From an uncultured Pseudomonadales bacterium (GTDB lineage: Bacteria; Pseudomonadota; Gammaproteobacteria; Pseudomonadales; Azotimanducaceae), in assembly GCA_958296195.1 (NCBI GenBank), contig OY282455.1, forward strand, positions 3,720,001 to 3,784,000: 64,000 bases of DNA. Direction: 5' to 3'. The notes under the pieces are model-generated. The model had not been told where the DNA came from. It made no database searches and worked only from the letters and a program-made list of their open reading frames with translations. Both the position numbers and the translations under genes were made by a program. Below, in pieces: positions 51,565 to 59,229 of this stretch. Position 1 is the stretch's first letter. Each line of letters begins with the position of its first letter.

Positions 51565-54102
51565 TCAGCTTTCACCCAGATTGTAGCGAACGGACAGACC
51601 GTAGGTGGCCGGGCGGCTGGCGTTGGCATCGGCGGTGCCGAAAATGCCCACGCCTCCCGGCTGTCGCAGCCAGTAAAGCTCGTCCGTCACATTGCGGCCC
51701 CAAGCCGCCACCTCCCAGCGAAGGTCTTTGGAGTAGAGCGCCGCTCGCAGGTTCCAGACGGAGAAGCCGTCCTGCTCGCGGTGCTCCTGGAAGGTGCGCT
51801 GCGAAGGACGGGTGTTGTCCCAGTCGTCGTAGATGGCGCCATCCACGCTCAGCAGCAAGCCCAAATCGCGGCCCAAGTCGAAGTCGTAGCCTAGGCTGAC
51901 GCTCATGGTCCAGTCCGGCAGGCCGTCAAACTCGGTGCCGCTGAGGTCGATGGTGCGACCAGTCGGATCGCAATCGCCGGCAAGCCGTTCCGAGTGCAGG
52001 CATTCGGCGTTGGCGAACGAATCGTACTTGGTGTCGTTAAGCGCCAAGGACCACTTGGCGAAGAAGCCGTTTTCCGCCACGAAGGTCAAGTCGGTTTCCA
52101 AGCCTTGGATGGTCGATTCGGCGGCGTTGATGAAAATGTAGAAGCTGGCCCCGCTGACGGGATCGACAAACCCGGAGATGACTTGCTGATTCTTGTACTT
52201 GGTGCGGTAGGCCACCAAGTTCCAGCGCAGCCGGTCGTCCAGGAAGCTGAAGCGGCCGCCCAGCTCCACCGAGCGGGCCTGTTCCGGGTCGTAAGCGCCC
52301 TTGGTGGACACGATGAACGAGGACGAGCCGCGGCTGAAGCCGCCGGCCTTGAAGCCCTCGACGTAGCGCGCGAACAGACTGCCGGCATCGCTAAAGTTCC
52401 AGCGCAGGGCAATGTCCGGCGTGAAGTCCCGGTCAGTTCGCTTAAGGCTGGTGTCGCCGCCCCAAGCGGCCAGCCTTATCGGGGAATGGGTCGCCGCGCA
52501 GTCGTCGCCGTTCGGCGTCTCCCCAAAGCAGCGGTCGCCGGCGACCATCATGGGAATCAGCCCGGAGTAGTCCGCCGGCGCGGTGCCGTTGGGCACCACG
52601 GTCAGGCGGGCGCCCGTTGGGGTGCGGGGGCCGGTGTTGGTGATGCGGTTGCCGGAGGCATCCGCCAAGTAGGAGTCAATTTCCCACAGATAGGCGTCCT
52701 TCTTCACCTGCTGCCAGCGGGCACCGACATCCAAGGCCCATTGTTCCCCGAAGTTGTAGGTCGCGGAGGCGAAGGCCGACAGGTACTTCGCTTCTTCATT
52801 GAACTGAATGGCGTTGGTGCCGGACGGCCCCATGGGGTTTGGCAACGCCGAAATGATGTCCGAGCTGAAATCCAGCTCCTGATCCTGGTAGTACATCCCG
52901 GCCATCCATTGCAAGTCTCCGTCGCCGCCGCTCTGCACTCGCAATTCCTGGCTGAATTGGTCGTACTCCTCACGGTTAGGGAAGCCGAGGTTGGCGAAGG
53001 GGCTGCGGTCGAAGTCCTCCATGGCGAGGGACTCATATTGCGAGAACCCAGACAGCGCGGTGACGCGAATGTCGTCGGCTAGGTCGTAGGTCAGCTCCAA
53101 TAGGGAGTTCGTTCCATCGACATCCGCGCCCAGATCGGCGTGGTCAAAAATGGACAGTTGCGACAAATCCAAGTTGCCCGCCGGTGCCCGGGCCTGGGGC
53201 AAGCTGTGGGCTGAAACCGCGCCGCCCCGGCTTAGGTTCCGATCGTACTCGTAGGCGGCGAAGCCGGCGGCCCGAGCATTGGCGCAAAGGGCCAGAAAGC
53301 CGGCTTGGGCGGCTTGGGGATTGCACACCGGATCGTCGGTGTTGAATCCGCTGGTTATTTGCTTGAAGCCCTCGTGCTTCAGGAATGCCGACAGGTCCCC
53401 TGCGCCACCAGCCAAGGACACGCGGTAAGCGGTGTTTTCACTGGCGTTGCTGTCTTCCCCAGTGTACTGATCCGTCATCCAGCCGTCCGTCTCCTGGAAC
53501 TTGCCGCCGACCCGCGCCGCCCAGCTTTCCCCCAAGGGAACGGTCAGGGCGCCCTCCATCTTGCGGTGGGCCAGATTGCCCGCTTCGGCGAAGGCGTAGC
53601 CGTCCATCGCCCCCGGTTCGGGGCGGTTGCTCTTATAGCTGACGAGGCCGGCTATGGCGCTCTGGCCGAAATAGACCGGCTGCGGGCCAAACAGGACCTC
53701 CACCTGCTGGACATCGTAAATGCCGGCCACGGACTGCAATGGACGCCCGTAGTAGGTGCCGTCGTTGAACACGGCGGCGGATTGCTCGAACGCGGTGTTG
53801 CGGCCGTCTGAGGAAACGCCGCGAATGGTGACTGTGCTGGAGATGCCGGTGGCGCCCTGCTCGGCGATGACGCCGGGGATGAAGGTGGCGATTTCCTCCA
53901 AGTTGTTGAACCCTTGGGCTTGCAGCTGCTCCCCAGACATGACGGAAATGGAAATCGGCACTTCCTCCAGGGATTGCTCCCGCTTTTGGGCAGTGACGAT
54001 GATTTCCTCGACGATTCCGCCTCGTTCATCCTGAGCCAGCGCTTGCAGCGGCGGAGACAACCAACAGGCCAGCGTGGCGACGAAAACGAAAAGTTTGGAC
54101 AT
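51565..54102 (-). CDS. TonB-dependent outer-membrane receptor
   Basis: An 845-residue receptor. Signal peptide FVFVATLACWLSPPLQALAQ, TonB box and plug start VEEIIVTAQKREQSLEEVPI, plug motifs STVTIRGVSSDGRNTAFEQS and VEVLFGPQPVYFGQSAIAGL, a long barrel, and a terminal strand RPATYGLSVRYNLGES. ATG 54102 follows GGAGAGGGGAG; 19 codons open upstream are not needed. It precedes a lipoprotein sulfatase, so the pair looks like a capture unit for a sulfated molecule. A 49-base element 119 bases upstream (54221-54269) is shared with the next gene upstream on this strand. Confidence 0.93.
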   Translation of the reverse strand: MSKLFVFVATLACWLSPPLQALAQDERGGIVEEIIVTAQKREQSLEEVPISISVMSGEQLQAQGFNNLEEIATFIPGVIAEQGATGISSTVTIRGVSSDGRNTAFEQSAAVFNDGTYYGRPLQSVAGIYDVQQVEVLFGPQPVYFGQSAIAGLVSYKSNRPEPGAMDGYAFAEAGNLAHRKMEGALTVPLGESWAARVGGKFQETDGWMTDQYTGEDSNASENTAYRVSLAGGAGDLSAFLKHEGFKQITSGFNTDDPVCNPQAAQAGFLALCANARAAGFAAYEYDRNLSRGGAVSAHSLPQARAPAGNLDLSQLSIFDHADLGADVDGTNSLLELTYDLADDIRVTALSGFSQYESLAMEDFDRSPFANLGFPNREEYDQFSQELRVQSGGDGDLQWMAGMYYQDQELDFSSDIISALPNPMGPSGTNAIQFNEEAKYLSAFASATYNFGEQWALDVGARWQQVKKDAYLWEIDSYLADASGNRITNTGPRTPTGARLTVVPNGTAPADYSGLIPMMVAGDRCFGETPNGDDCAATHSPIRLAAWGGDTSLKRTDRDFTPDIALRWNFSDAGSLFARYVEGFKAGGFSRGSSSFIVSTKGAYDPEQARSVELGGRFSFLDDRLRWNLVAYRTKYKNQQVISGFVDPVSGASFYIFINAAESTIQGLETDLTFVAENGFFAKWSLALNDTKYDSFANAECLHSERLAGDCDPTGRTIDLSGTEFDGLPDWTMSVSLGYDFDLGRDLGLLLSVDGAIYDDWDNTRPSQRTFQEHREQDGFSVWNLRAALYSKDLRWEVAAWGRNVTDELYWLRQPGGVGIFGTADANASRPATYGLSVRYNLGES

Positions 54103-54220
54103 GACTCCCCTCTCCTTCGGAACCGAGTTTCTCAAGGGGGAAAATACTAGATAGGGCAACGATGTTCTGCAAACACAATCGGCCTATTTCGCGGCCATCA
54201 CGCAAGTCTTCATGGCTCAC

Positions 54221-54269
54221 CCACAAATTTTCATGATTTGCCGACAACCTCAGCGCAGCCGGCCCAAGA
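54221..54269 (-). promoter_or_regulatory. Shared upstream element E1
   Basis: About 49 bases that match 54886-54933 with one single-base gap and a few substitutions; best-kept parts are CCACAA, TTTTCAT and GCGCAG. It lies ahead of the TonB receptor start on the minus strand, immediately after the preceding gene's end. Confidence 0.6.
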
Positions 54270-54794
54270 TTATCTCGAATCCGCCGATGGCGTGCGTTGA
54301 CTGTTTCTGCGCAAGATGGCCGTGTTCTCCTCTAGCGACATGGGCCTTGTATCGGGCGCTTCGCATTCCTGCCGAAGCCCGTTGCAGTAAATCTCCCCCG
54401 ATATGGAGAGCATGGAGGGACCCAAGCCGTTGTGGGCGTAGAGCAGATTTTCCTTAAGGTCTATGACCAAGGAATCGAAGCCGAACGGGGTTTTCCAAGT
54501 CAGAAAATAGATGCCGTCCCGAACCTTCCGGTAGTGGGGCTGGACTGCCCGCCGCATGCCTTTGAACCTGCCGCCGAAGCCTTCCCAATGGAGATTGCCC
54601 TCGGTCAACTGAACGCGGAAATCCCAGCCGATGTCATACCGCCAATGGAAAACCTTGCCGGCCAGTTCTTCTGGGATGTGACTTTGCAGGAATTTGGGAT
54701 CGATGGGGGGCCTGTCCGGCGGCCCTTCCTGCGCCAAGCCAAACGGGGCCAACGCACAACCGATCAAGACGGCGAGCAGCAGCGATTTCCTCAT
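54270..54794 (-). CDS. Exported calycin-fold protein, MoaF / phenolic acid decarboxylase-like
   Basis: A 174-residue protein with a signal peptide (LLLAVLIGCALAPFGLAQE). The mature part shows GKVFHWRYDIGWDFRVQLTE, GNLHWEGFGGRFKGMRRAVQ, YRKVRDGIYFLTWKTPFGFD and LVIDLKENLLYAHNGL. The pattern of a Tyr-Asp-x-Gly-Trp strand, a Gly-Gly-Arg turn and a V/L-x-W-x-x-P strand recalls the small beta-barrels of phenolic acid decarboxylase and of MoaF. Its catalytic competence cannot be judged by eye, and known decarboxylases are cytoplasmic. It lies between the alkylsulfatase-like gene and the TonB receptor. ATG 54794 chosen by signal peptide. Confidence 0.6.
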   Translation of the reverse strand: MRKSLLLAVLIGCALAPFGLAQEGPPDRPPIDPKFLQSHIPEELAGKVFHWRYDIGWDFRVQLTEGNLHWEGFGGRFKGMRRAVQPHYRKVRDGIYFLTWKTPFGFDSLVIDLKENLLYAHNGLGPSMLSISGEIYCNGLRQECEAPDTRPMSLEENTAILRRNSQRTPSADSR

Positions 54795-54885
54795 GTTCAA
54801 ACCATCCTTTGCTTCATAAAAATGCTGAGAGCATGGTCTAGGCCCGCTGAAAATCAAAACCCTGATTCCCGGATTCGAAGCCAAA

Positions 54886-54933
54886 CCACAAGTTTTCATA
54901 ATTTCCGGCAGCCGCAGCGCAGTCGGCCCGAGA
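54886..54933 (-). promoter_or_regulatory. Shared upstream element E2
   Basis: Partner of 54221-54269. It lies about 92 bases upstream of the calycin-fold gene start and 11 bases beyond the stop of the preceding alkylsulfatase-like gene. Equivalent placement of both copies upstream of a start codon favours a shared promoter or operator over a random repeat. Confidence 0.6.
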
Positions 54934-54943
54934 CCGGGGCACC

Positions 54944-56344
54944 TCATTCCTGCTGCACGATTTGCGCCCGCAACTGCAGGGCGTAGGAGAGGGAGTAGTT
55001 GCGCATGGGCATGTTGAGCGTATCTTGGGCCAAGGCTTCCAAGGCGTCGGCAAGCATCCGCTTCGCTTCCATGCGTTGCGGCTGCAGCCGCAGCAGGTGC
55101 TGCGCCAGCTGGGCGGCGCCAAGAGGGTCCCCGGCCTGCGCGGCTTCCTGCGCCTTAGCCGCCAGGGCCTCCTCCCCTCCGAGCAGGCGCGCCATGCGCT
55201 GCGCTTGCTGCAAGCTGGTCTCGCGGTGCAGGTTCAGGGGGTTGCCGTCGAACCAGCCGACCAACTGGACGTATATCTGGCGAATCGTGCCCTCCCAACT
55301 GCCGTAGTAGGGCTGCAAGTAGTCCAGGGAGGCGAAGCGTTCCGGCAGTTGGGCGTATTCCACAAGGTCGTCCGGCGTCATCATCCGCTGCATGCCTTCC
55401 AGTGTGCGGTCGTAAATCCAGCGCATAGCGTCGCGGCGATTGGTCAGTTGCTCCACAGCGTTTTCAAGCAGCGGGTTGCCGTGGCCGGCCACCACGAAGC
55501 GCGGCTCTTCCTGGATCATCTTGTCGAGGCTGTCCGCCCAGTCGCGGAGGGAACGGCTGGCACCTCGCAACGGATAGACATTGGGCCAAGTGTGAAACAC
55601 ATTGTCGCCGGCGAACAGTACGCGGTCCTCGGGCAACCAGACGTACAGCTGATCGCTGGTTTCCCCCGACGCGGCAACCAACTTGAGGGAAACGCCGGCG
55701 ATGGTCAGTTCGACCTGCTGCTCCGCAAAGCGGTGGGTCGGCCTGACCATCCGTCTGGTGCCCTGAGCCATCATGGCCGCCCTTTGCTGAGGCGTCATGA
55801 CTTGGACGGGGCCATTGAAGCGGATTTGCTGCTCCGGCGGCAGATCGCCGCCTTGGGTTTCCGCCGGACGGCGCCAAGACGTCAGCCCCGCCTGCGAGTT
55901 GGCGCGCATTTCCGCGCCGAAGTTCTGCCGTGCCCAGATCGAAACGTCCCGTCCTTCGTCGAGAAAGGCTGCGGCACCTCCGAAGTGGTCTCCGTGGCCG
56001 TGAGTGAAGATGATGGCCACCACCGGCTTGTCCGAAATGCGCTCGAACTCCGTGCGCACCTTGGCGGAGAGCGCCGGCGCGTGGCCGGGATCAATGATGA
56101 TGAGGCCGCCCTCGCCGACGATCATCGAATTGGCGGAAAGCGTGTAGCCAACCGCCGTGTGGACCCGGCCGCCCACCTGAAACAGGCGCTGCTCCACCAA
56201 CTTGGACCAGCCGCGCAACTGCTCGGTGGCATCACCGACAGCCTTGTCGGCAGCAACCGCCGCCTGGGCATTGACTAGCAGGCCCCATAGGACGGCCATC
56301 CGCCAACTACGCAGCCGCCTCAGTTCCATCCGTAATCGAAGCAT
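54944..56344 (-). CDS. Alkylsulfatase-like MBL-fold hydrolase (exported), paralogue
   Basis: A 466-residue paralogue of 43593-44993 with the same order of blocks: signal (MAVLWGLLVNAQAAVAA), HTAVGYTLSANSMIVGEGGL, AIIFTHGHGDHFGGAAAFLD, LYVWLPEDRVLFAGDNVFHT, FVVAGHGNPLLENA, MQRMMTPDDLVEYAQLPERF and LDYLQPYYGSWEGTIRQIYV. It has the MBL catalytic fold and alkylsulfatase dimerisation domain but no SCP2-like end. Unlike the first copy it is G+C-rich, like the chromosome backbone. ATG 56344 is the first start ahead of the signal. It is upstream of the calycin, TonB receptor and sulfatase genes on the same strand. Confidence 0.87.
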   Translation of the reverse strand: MLRLRMELRRLRSWRMAVLWGLLVNAQAAVAADKAVGDATEQLRGWSKLVEQRLFQVGGRVHTAVGYTLSANSMIVGEGGLIIIDPGHAPALSAKVRTEFERISDKPVVAIIFTHGHGDHFGGAAAFLDEGRDVSIWARQNFGAEMRANSQAGLTSWRRPAETQGGDLPPEQQIRFNGPVQVMTPQQRAAMMAQGTRRMVRPTHRFAEQQVELTIAGVSLKLVAASGETSDQLYVWLPEDRVLFAGDNVFHTWPNVYPLRGASRSLRDWADSLDKMIQEEPRFVVAGHGNPLLENAVEQLTNRRDAMRWIYDRTLEGMQRMMTPDDLVEYAQLPERFASLDYLQPYYGSWEGTIRQIYVQLVGWFDGNPLNLHRETSLQQAQRMARLLGGEEALAAKAQEAAQAGDPLGAAQLAQHLLRLQPQRMEAKRMLADALEALAQDTLNMPMRNYSLSYALQLRAQIVQQE

Positions 56345-56462
56345 TTTCTTCTCCCCAATGCGGTGCGGCGTTACGGTCCAGGCCTCGTGCCGACGCATCG
56401 CCCAAGCCGGGCTGCTAGGATACGCAGCGCAGGATCCGCCGGGCAAGGCAGGCCAATGGAAT

Positions 56463-57098
56463 TCATGAATGTTGTCCCTTTACACAGTCTTTCATCTTGG
56501 TGCCTGCCGTTCTCGCAAAATCAATACTCCGTCTCCACAACGGGCCAGGCACTCCCAACAATTGGGTTGGTTGCCCAAATATCTTCACCAACTTGGGTTC
56601 GTCGCCGGCAATGTTATTGCAACCCGATATTTTTTGGAAAAACTCTATCGGCTCTTTGGTGTGAACAACAATTCCGGCAGGACGGATGGTTTTTATGAGG
56701 TATTTAATGATATCCGTGTTCTTATCCTCTGGCTTTAGCTGAGATGCTTTTTTTGTAGGCGCAGCGTAGATATTCGTTTCAAGGCAATGCACCGGACACG
56801 CCCCTTTCACGAAAGCTTCAATTCGCGGACGGGTGCCTGCCTTCTTGCGCGTGTGCGAGTAGTCGTCTTCAAAAACGTCTCGAAGAAAGCCTCTGTCATC
56901 GCACCAATAGCGGCGGAAAAAGTCCTGTTTTAACTGCGTGGCCGAGTTTAGTCCAACAATGAAAAGGCGGCACTCAAGAGGCGACCCAGTGCATGTGAAT
57001 GGCCTTGCTTCAGGACTCGGCATGAAAGGCTCAAGCCCTTCGCGGAACCTCTTGAGCGTCATGGCAGCGGAAATTCGCACTCTTCCGCGTTCAGTCAT
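56463..57098 (-). CDS. Hypothetical protein, possibly uracil-DNA glycosylase-like
   Basis: A 211-residue protein. CRLFIVGLNSATQLKQDFFR resembles motif I of the uracil-DNA glycosylase superfamily (G-x-N/D-P), and LETNIYAAPTKKASQLKPED its second conserved region, but the final H-P-S motif is not clear (the end reads GVPGPLWRRSIDFARTAGTK). The function is therefore open. The ATG at 57098 overlaps the cupin stop (ATGA), so it is translated with the P450-cupin pair. The middle and end of the gene are distinctly A+T-richer than its start and its neighbours, as if the 3' part were foreign. Confidence 0.5.
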   Translation of the reverse strand: MTERGRVRISAAMTLKRFREGLEPFMPSPEARPFTCTGSPLECRLFIVGLNSATQLKQDFFRRYWCDDRGFLRDVFEDDYSHTRKKAGTRPRIEAFVKGACPVHCLETNIYAAPTKKASQLKPEDKNTDIIKYLIKTIRPAGIVVHTKEPIEFFQKISGCNNIAGDEPKLVKIFGQPTQLLGVPGPLWRRSIDFARTAGTKMKDCVKGQHS

Positions 57099-57526
57099 CC
57101 CATCGCCCCTTTTTCCCAAGCCGCCTCGAGCGCTTTCCAAGTGGGCGGGCTGGTGACCCAAACCAGCCGGCAGCCTTCTTCCGAGCGGAACATCACCTGC
57201 TGCTTGGCCGGCAGATGGGCGATCTGCCCTTGGCGAACCTCTGTGGCCTGCCCGTCGATGGAGATGCTGAGCGAGCCTTCAACGATGAACAGGACCTCAT
57301 CGAACGCCAAGGGAATGGGCTCGGCGGTGCCCTGGCCCTTCGCCCAGGTGCCGACCCCGACGCCCACCGCCTCGCTGTCACCGACGACGATGGCGCTCAG
57401 GTTGCCGTCCGCATCGTCCTTGGAAGCGAAGAACGCTTTGAGGTCGGGGTTTTTGACCTTGGCCGCCATCATCTGGCCGATGGGGCCCACTTGGATGTCC
57501 TTGGGATTGAAAACAGTGATGCTCAC
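57095..57526 (-). CDS. Small cupin-domain protein
   Basis: A single-domain cupin of about 143 residues. The barrel shows PIPLAFDEVLFIVEGSLSIS, a cupin-2-like strand set with the conserved Gly turn, and QIAHLPAKQQVMFRSEEGCR with the second motif; the usual metal histidines are mostly replaced (the GHxH positions read FDEVLF). It resembles EutQ-like or polyketide-cyclase-type cupins that bind rather than oxidise. Start GTG 57526; an ATG further in the coding region (MMAAKV) is another choice. It lies 23 bases after the P450 gene and overlaps the next gene by four bases. Confidence 0.7.
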   Translation of the reverse strand: MSITVFNPKDIQVGPIGQMMAAKVKNPDLKAFFASKDDADGNLSAIVVGDSEAVGVGVGTWAKGQGTAEPIPLAFDEVLFIVEGSLSISIDGQATEVRQGQIAHLPAKQQVMFRSEEGCRLVWVTSPPTWKALEAAWEKGAMG

Positions 57527-57549
57527 GGCTTGCGCCCCATGCCCTCCAT

Positions 57550-58764
57550 CTAAGGTTGTAGCTGCACCGGCAGAGAAAGCAGGCCGTGCAGCATCAGGTT
57601 GGTTCCAAACTGGGCTTCGCGCCCCTCGACCAGGCGCATGTCGGGAAAGGCGCGAAACAGGGCGACGATGGCCAGCCGGGTCTCCAGCTTGGCTAAGTGG
57701 TTGCCCAAGCAGAAACGGATGCCCCGACCAAAGCCGAGGTGACGGATACGGCCAGGCCGGTCGATGATGAACTCGTCCGCCCGCTCGAAAACGGCTGCAT
57801 CTCGGTTGGCCGATGCGTTGCCCACGAACAGCATGTCGTTTTCCTTCAGAATCACGTCGTGCAGCCGGTAATCCTTGGCGACGCGGCGCACGATGACGTG
57901 GGAGACGCCGTTGAAGCGCACTGTCTCCTCCACCAGTTTCGGGGCCAAGCTCGGGTCTGCTTTGAATTTGCGCAATTCCGCCGGGTGGGTGAGCAGGGCG
58001 TGAATGCACTTTCCGATTAGCGACAGGGTGGTTTCGTGGCCGCCAATGTAGAGCTGAATGGCTTGGGTGAGCATCTCCTGCTCGCTCATCACCCCGTGTT
58101 GCACCGCTTCGCGCAGCAGGGATAAGACGGTTTCCTCGCCTTGGGGCTTAAGGTTGCCGCCTTGGATGATGCGCAGCAAGTAGTCCCGGATCGCCCGGGC
58201 GACGGTGCCGCCCTGCTCGCGCTGCTCCTCGGTCTGCATGGGTTGCAGGGCTTCGGATAGTTGCGGCGCCCAAGCGTGAAACAAGGGGAAGTCCTCCTGC
58301 GGCAGCCCCATGATCGCGGACAGCACGTCGATGGGGATGGTGTAGGCGTACTCCTTTTCGATGTCGATGACGGTCTTGCCGAAGGACTGCACCTGTTCCA
58401 AGGCGTTGTTGACGATTCCGGCGACCAGCGCTTCCCGCCGCTGGACGCTGGCCGGCTGGAAAAACTCCCGCACCACCCCACGCAGGCGGGCGTGGTCGGG
58501 ATCGTCCATGAACAAGGAGGACAGCGCCATGCGCACATCGGGATGCCAAGCCTCGGTGATGGGCATGTCCTCCACGGAAAAATGGTCGTTGTCGGCCAAG
58601 ATGGCAACGGCGTCCACGTAGCGGCTGACGAACCAAGTGCCGATGGGTTCGATCCTATGCACGGGGTCGTGTTCCCGCAGCCACGCGTAGGTGGGAAAAA
58701 TGTCCCGAAAGAATTCTGGGCTGAGCATGGGGGCGGGAATGCCAGCCACATCCGGCCTTGACAT
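57550..58764 (-). CDS. Cytochrome P450
   Basis: A 404-residue soluble bacterial P450. The I-helix oxygen-activation motif is LYIGGHETTLSLIG, the K-helix ExxR is in VEETVRFNGV, and the heme-thiolate loop is LGFGRGIRFCLGNHLAKLE. FMDDPDHARLRGVVREFFQP is the usual C-helix region. It probably monooxygenates a small hydrophobic molecule; no ferredoxin or reductase gene is adjacent. The ATG 58764 follows GGAAG at seven bases; an ATG 21 bases upstream is the alternative. It is the first gene of a coupled trio with a cupin and a hypothetical protein. Confidence 0.93.
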   Translation of the reverse strand: MSRPDVAGIPAPMLSPEFFRDIFPTYAWLREHDPVHRIEPIGTWFVSRYVDAVAILADNDHFSVEDMPITEAWHPDVRMALSSLFMDDPDHARLRGVVREFFQPASVQRREALVAGIVNNALEQVQSFGKTVIDIEKEYAYTIPIDVLSAIMGLPQEDFPLFHAWAPQLSEALQPMQTEEQREQGGTVARAIRDYLLRIIQGGNLKPQGEETVLSLLREAVQHGVMSEQEMLTQAIQLYIGGHETTLSLIGKCIHALLTHPAELRKFKADPSLAPKLVEETVRFNGVSHVIVRRVAKDYRLHDVILKENDMLFVGNASANRDAAVFERADEFIIDRPGRIRHLGFGRGIRFCLGNHLAKLETRLAIVALFRAFPDMRLVEGREAQFGTNLMLHGLLSLPVQLQP

Positions 58765-59059
58765 GAGGTCGCTTCCATCACGCATTGGCCGCCATCATGC
58801 ACAGGGCGAGATTCGGCGCAACGGGCGGCAACCCATTATTCATGCTTGCACCAGCAAAACTGATGAGCCAGCCTGCCGCCGCCGACGGCAACGCCGGCGG
58901 GCTGGCCGGCGTTCAAGTCTCACGCGGAAATTCCATGACTTCCGTTGACGCGCCGATGAATCAATGGGCGGTTCACTTCCCTCGTTTCGGACGATTGGTC
59001 AAACTTCGCCCGCCGCAACGGAGAGAAGTTGGCGCATGAATGAATTCCAAGCTGGGTGA

Positions 59060-59182
59060 AAGCCCTTGCTGGCCGCCACCGTCGGCACGATGTGCGGCTT
59101 GACCACCATCACCAACTACAGCCAAGGTTTCTTCGTTGGCCCGGTCACTGCGGAGTTTGGCTGGGAGCCGGCGGATGGCTGA
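59060..59182 (+). pseudogene. MFS transporter N-terminal fragment
   Basis: A 41-codon slice reads LLAATVGTMCGLTTITNYSQ, GFFVGPVTAEFGW and then stops. It corresponds almost residue for residue to the first helix and loop of the MFS carrier at 39119-40357, but with backbone-like G+C-rich codons. A stop precedes it in frame and nothing follows, so it is a relic of a resident relative of that gene. Confidence 0.8.
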
Positions 59183-59229
59183 AAAGGCGCCGTTCCAAGA
59201 TGCTGTCCTTTACGAAGAAAGTGTTGCAC

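Noticed and set aside
57527-57552. A five-codon leader (MGRKP) ahead of the cupin gene as a regulatory peptide
   Set aside because: Too short to judge; it is an incidental ATG behind GGAGGG whose stop overlaps the cupin start. Noted only as possible coupling.
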